From assembly GCA_905331475.1 (NCBI GenBank), contig CAJNYU010000040.1:139295-203294 (forward strand): a stretch of 64,000 nt of DNA, given 5' to 3'. Under the pieces are notes generated by a model, which worked only from the letters and a program-made list of their open reading frames with translations, did not search any database and was not told where the DNA came from. This DNA comes from Rotaria socialis. Lineage: Eukaryota > Rotifera > Eurotatoria > Philodinida > Philodinidae. Shown here one piece after another: positions 61,592 through 64,000 of this stretch (position 1 is the stretch's first letter; the number at the start of each line of letters is the position of its first letter). A program made the translations under genes and the position numbers.

Positions 61592-63080
61592 TAGGTCATT
61601 ATCGATCAGTCGGATCTTATCGGACGGGTTATACTTCCGATATCATATGGTGACCGGATTCGGTTGGTTAATTTCTGGTGAATTCCGATTGTTTTCTTTT
61701 GAAATCTAGTTACCAGATTTACATTGCCGGAAAATATCAGGTCAGATCATACGATTGGGCTGTATACGACGTGATCCGACAATATCCGGTAACAAAACTT
61801 TACCAGAATCCGCCGTGCCGCATTACGCTCGATTTCATGATACTCTGAAAAAAAATAAGGTGTCATATGGAACCATTTATGGTTCTAACCAAGATATTGA
61901 ACCTTTTAAGGTTTCACTCGCTCATTAATAAACCATCGAGGGTTCTAGCCAGTTTAAAGAACTATCTCAGATCCTCAATAGTTCCGGATGTTTGAAAAGG
62001 TTCCGTCTTGCACCATTTTTTTAATGCTGAACCATTTTTCCAAAGATGACTCTGGCTTGAAGCAAGATAATATATTTGTGGAACGTGCTTTTCAGTAATA
62101 TAAATCTCAAATAGGCTACCGGGATCGAGGATTCCGAATCCATTATCATTTTTTCAATCGAGCTCCCAATGGTCAGAAATTGGGTCCATCAAAAAATCGA
62201 GGACTGCAAAACTAGACATTTTATTTCAACTCCGATCTCAATTTTGATCGAAGTTTGAAATAAGTTATCGAGATCCAGGAATTAGAATCCGGCATCCCCG
62301 ATACCGAGCCTGAGGATCTGAGTCGGATTGATGGATATGGGTAGGTGCATCTTAATAATCAATTCTATGGTAAGTTATAATAGAATTTAGCGATAGAATT
62401 TAGGTTAAGGATAGAAACAGTGGTTAAAGATAGAAGTAAGGGTTAAGGGTTAAGGTTAGGAATAAGGAATTAAGCATGAAATTAACGGTTGGATAAAACA
62501 TTAGTCTAGTGTACTAGACTAATTGAGTGTGGTGGACTACATTTTACTACTATAGAATCATTTTTGGAAGAAATAGAAAAAAGTTCCAGTTAGAATCAGA
62601 TTTTGCTTGAACCTTAAATGGTTCTGAAAATGGTACCCAAATCTAGAACCCTAGAAGGCTCAGTATGACACCTTTTTTTCTTTCTGAGTAGTTGTGTTGG
62701 TCGGTGTGCGTTTTTGGAAGACTACGGTTGATTCATCTTCTGATTGAAGAATGCTTGTATGAGAGATTTTTTATGAGGTCCTTGTCATCGGAATCTGATG
62801 GAATCCGGTCAAAGATATGGTGAAGTCCTTATGAACCCGGAATCATCCGGTAGTCGGGGTTGATCGGTCTCGACAATGTTCGGTTGTATTATCCGGCAGG
62901 AAACGATCGAACCATTTTCCTTTGAATTCCGGCCCGGGTTCCGGGAGCAGAGATTCCGGCGAAGTCCCTGTCGGATCCTGGCAGATTTTAGTGGAAAACA
63001 TGCCAGCTTTTAGAGTGATTCGGTGCCGGTTACGGTGGGCCCCGGCAGGACCAGGAGGCAGGACCGAGTGACTTGGGGTG
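61592..63080. repeat. CCGG-rich repeat, interrupted by a TA-flanked element
   Basis: Two GC-richer blocks (61605-61840 and 62691-63080) full of CCGG/TCCGG words flank the element 61843-62688 and read as one repeat split by it. The right part is the most GC-rich sequence in the window (for example CCGGCCCGGGTTCCGGGAG-like). No coding frame is visible. Nature unknown; ends not defined. Confidence 0.5.
61843..62688. mobile_element. TA-flanked inverted-repeat element with AGAACC/GGTTCT subterminal repeats
   Basis: Left end CTCTGAAAAAAAATAAGGTG... and right end (reverse complement) CTCAGAAAGAAAAAAAGGTG... match for about 25 bp to TGTCATA. TA flanks both sides (61841-61842 and 62689-62690). Subterminal regions repeat GGTTCT, AGAACC and GGAACC words in both directions. 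The centre has GGTTAAGG-type short repeats (62400-62480). No coding capacity. A non-autonomous Tc1/mariner-type element is likely. It interrupts the CCGG-rich repeat. Confidence 0.68.
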
Positions 63081-63375
63081 GTTTCATATATTTTTGCAAG
63101 CTACGTATCATAAAGATGTAGTCATTTTAATGTTATAAAGATAAAGATTTTATTTAGATTTATTCTCTATTATAAAGCAAAAAAAGATAAAGTGTGACTC
63201 CTATGCAGAAAAATATTTTTTTCATTCGCTTATTTCCCACTGATGTTTATCGAGCTTGACTCATGTTGCTTTTTTTGCATATATGTGCATGAAATCATAA
63301 GAAAAATTCACTTTTTTTCAAACTCCTCGTTGACAGTCTCAAAAATACACCTATCAACATTAGTATATTCAAGAC
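63081..63375. promoter_or_regulatory. Upstream region of B-box gene
   Basis: About 295 bp of AT-rich sequence between the CCGG-rich repeat and the start codon at 63376. The promoter would be here or inside the repeat. No motif assigned. Confidence 0.35.
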
Positions 63376-63907
63376 ATGGCAACTGCAGCGATAAATTCCA
63401 AACAATGCTTTATATGTAAAAAAGAGAGATTCAACTTATACTTATGCGACGGTTGCTCAGAAAAATTTTGTTCGCAAGATTTAGCAAAACATCATCAAGA
63501 ACATGTATTAGAACTAGAAAAAATTGTCACTGATTCTGATACATTCCAACAAAATATGAGTGAACAAGAAGAAGATCTAAATCATTGTTCATTAATAAAA
63601 CAAGTGAATGAATGGGAACACGAGTCAATCATGAAAATTAAGCAAACAGCAGAAGACTGCAGACAAAGATTAATTAAATCGACAGATGATAATATCGTTG
63701 AAATAAAGAAGAAATTAAATCAATTCATTACTGACTTGAGAAAAATGCGAGATGATGATGATTTCAATGAGATTCATTTAAACAAATTGAGAGTGTTGTT
63801 AAAAGAATTGAAGAAAAAGCTTGAGCAACCCCAGAATGTTTCCATTTTGGAAGAATCTACATCGTTTATAAACAAAATGTCAATTATAACCAAAGCTTCA
63901 ATTTCAG
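63376..63907 (+). CDS. B-box zinc finger/coiled-coil protein, first exon (partial)
   Basis: The exon encodes 177 aa. Residues about 10-45 form a B-box-like zinc-binding module: CFICKKERFNLYLCDGC, FCSQDLAKHHQEH. A long charged coiled coil follows (about 50-165), with DWEH-like NEWEHESI and repeated Lys/Glu heptads. The frame would stop at a TAG at 63910, but CAG|GTTAGT at 63905-63913 is a good donor, so the gene very probably continues beyond the window; full-length relatives I recall add a C-terminal domain (often NHL repeats). Such TRIM-like proteins without RING are abundant in bdelloid rotifers. Function unknown; binding of protein or RNA through the coiled coil and C-terminus is typical. 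Start chosen as the first ATG (MATAAINSKQC). Confidence 0.82.
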
Positions 63908-64000
63908 GTTAGTTTGACAATTAAATCTGATTTGAGGAAAGAGTCTACGAATGGCAGATGATAGTAAAGTTAGCACAATGCTCGAATATTTTCAATCCCG

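Noticed and set aside
1-64000. tRNA, rRNA, CRISPR, bacterial operon or viral coding sequence
   Set aside because: Scanned by eye for tRNA T-loop motifs, regular spacer arrays, reverse transcriptase and capsid motifs. None found, though a covariance-model search could still reveal small RNAs.

Overview
This window is AT-rich eukaryotic genomic DNA with genes cut by many short introns (mostly about 45-70 bp, GT...AG) plus a few of about 800 bp or more. The gene set is animal: a JNK-pathway MAP kinase kinase, an AMPK gamma subunit, Rab27, a DBS/MCF2L-type RhoGEF, an EGF plus chitin-binding secreted protein, a divergent nuclear receptor and a 7TM receptor. The B-box/coiled-coil protein at the right edge, the divergent nuclear receptors and the compact introns fit a bdelloid rotifer best. 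That assignment is inference. No bacterial operons, CRISPR arrays, tRNAs or rRNAs were seen.

Layout. 1-1781: AT-rich flank with microsatellites. 1782-4258 (-): MKK7-like kinase, nine exons. 5406-11232 (+): AMPK gamma, ten exons, with a suspicious AT splice donor and an antisense pseudogene nested in its largest intron. 12082-12472: hAT-like MITE with an 8-bp target duplication. 13389-16030 (+): VWA7-like pseudogene that has lost its VWA domain and is split by a 1.25-kb inverted-repeat element with an ACAT duplication. 19831-20795: decayed duplicate of the 3' third of the AMPK gamma gene. 21422-22758 (+): Rab27 with a 14-nt microexon. 27084-27908 (+): intronless DNase I-fold (EEP) protein. 30963-32289 (-): EGF/CBM14 secreted protein. 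33990-41194 (+): MCF2L/DBS-like RhoGEF, 22 exons. 45234-47238 (+) and 50151-53193 (+): a nuclear-receptor tandem pair, first copy dead, second intact. 56633-58951 (+): orphan 7TM receptor. 59488-63080: cluster of inverted-repeat elements, two of them nested. 63376-63907 (+): first exon of a B-box/coiled-coil protein running off the window.

The genes do not form one pathway. Several are intracellular signalling parts: MKK7 (JNK cascade), AMPK gamma (energy sensing), a Rho exchange factor, Rab27 (exocytosis), a GPCR and a nuclear receptor. Exon boundaries were worked out by hand from splice motifs, reading phase and remembered family alignments. For each multi-exon gene the exon lengths sum to an exact number of codons. 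No single new molecular system stood out. The most notable signals are the AMPK gamma donor change, the datable transposon insertion in the VWA7 relic, the exon-like repeat array in the 60.6-60.9 kb element, and the duplicated or decayed gene copies.
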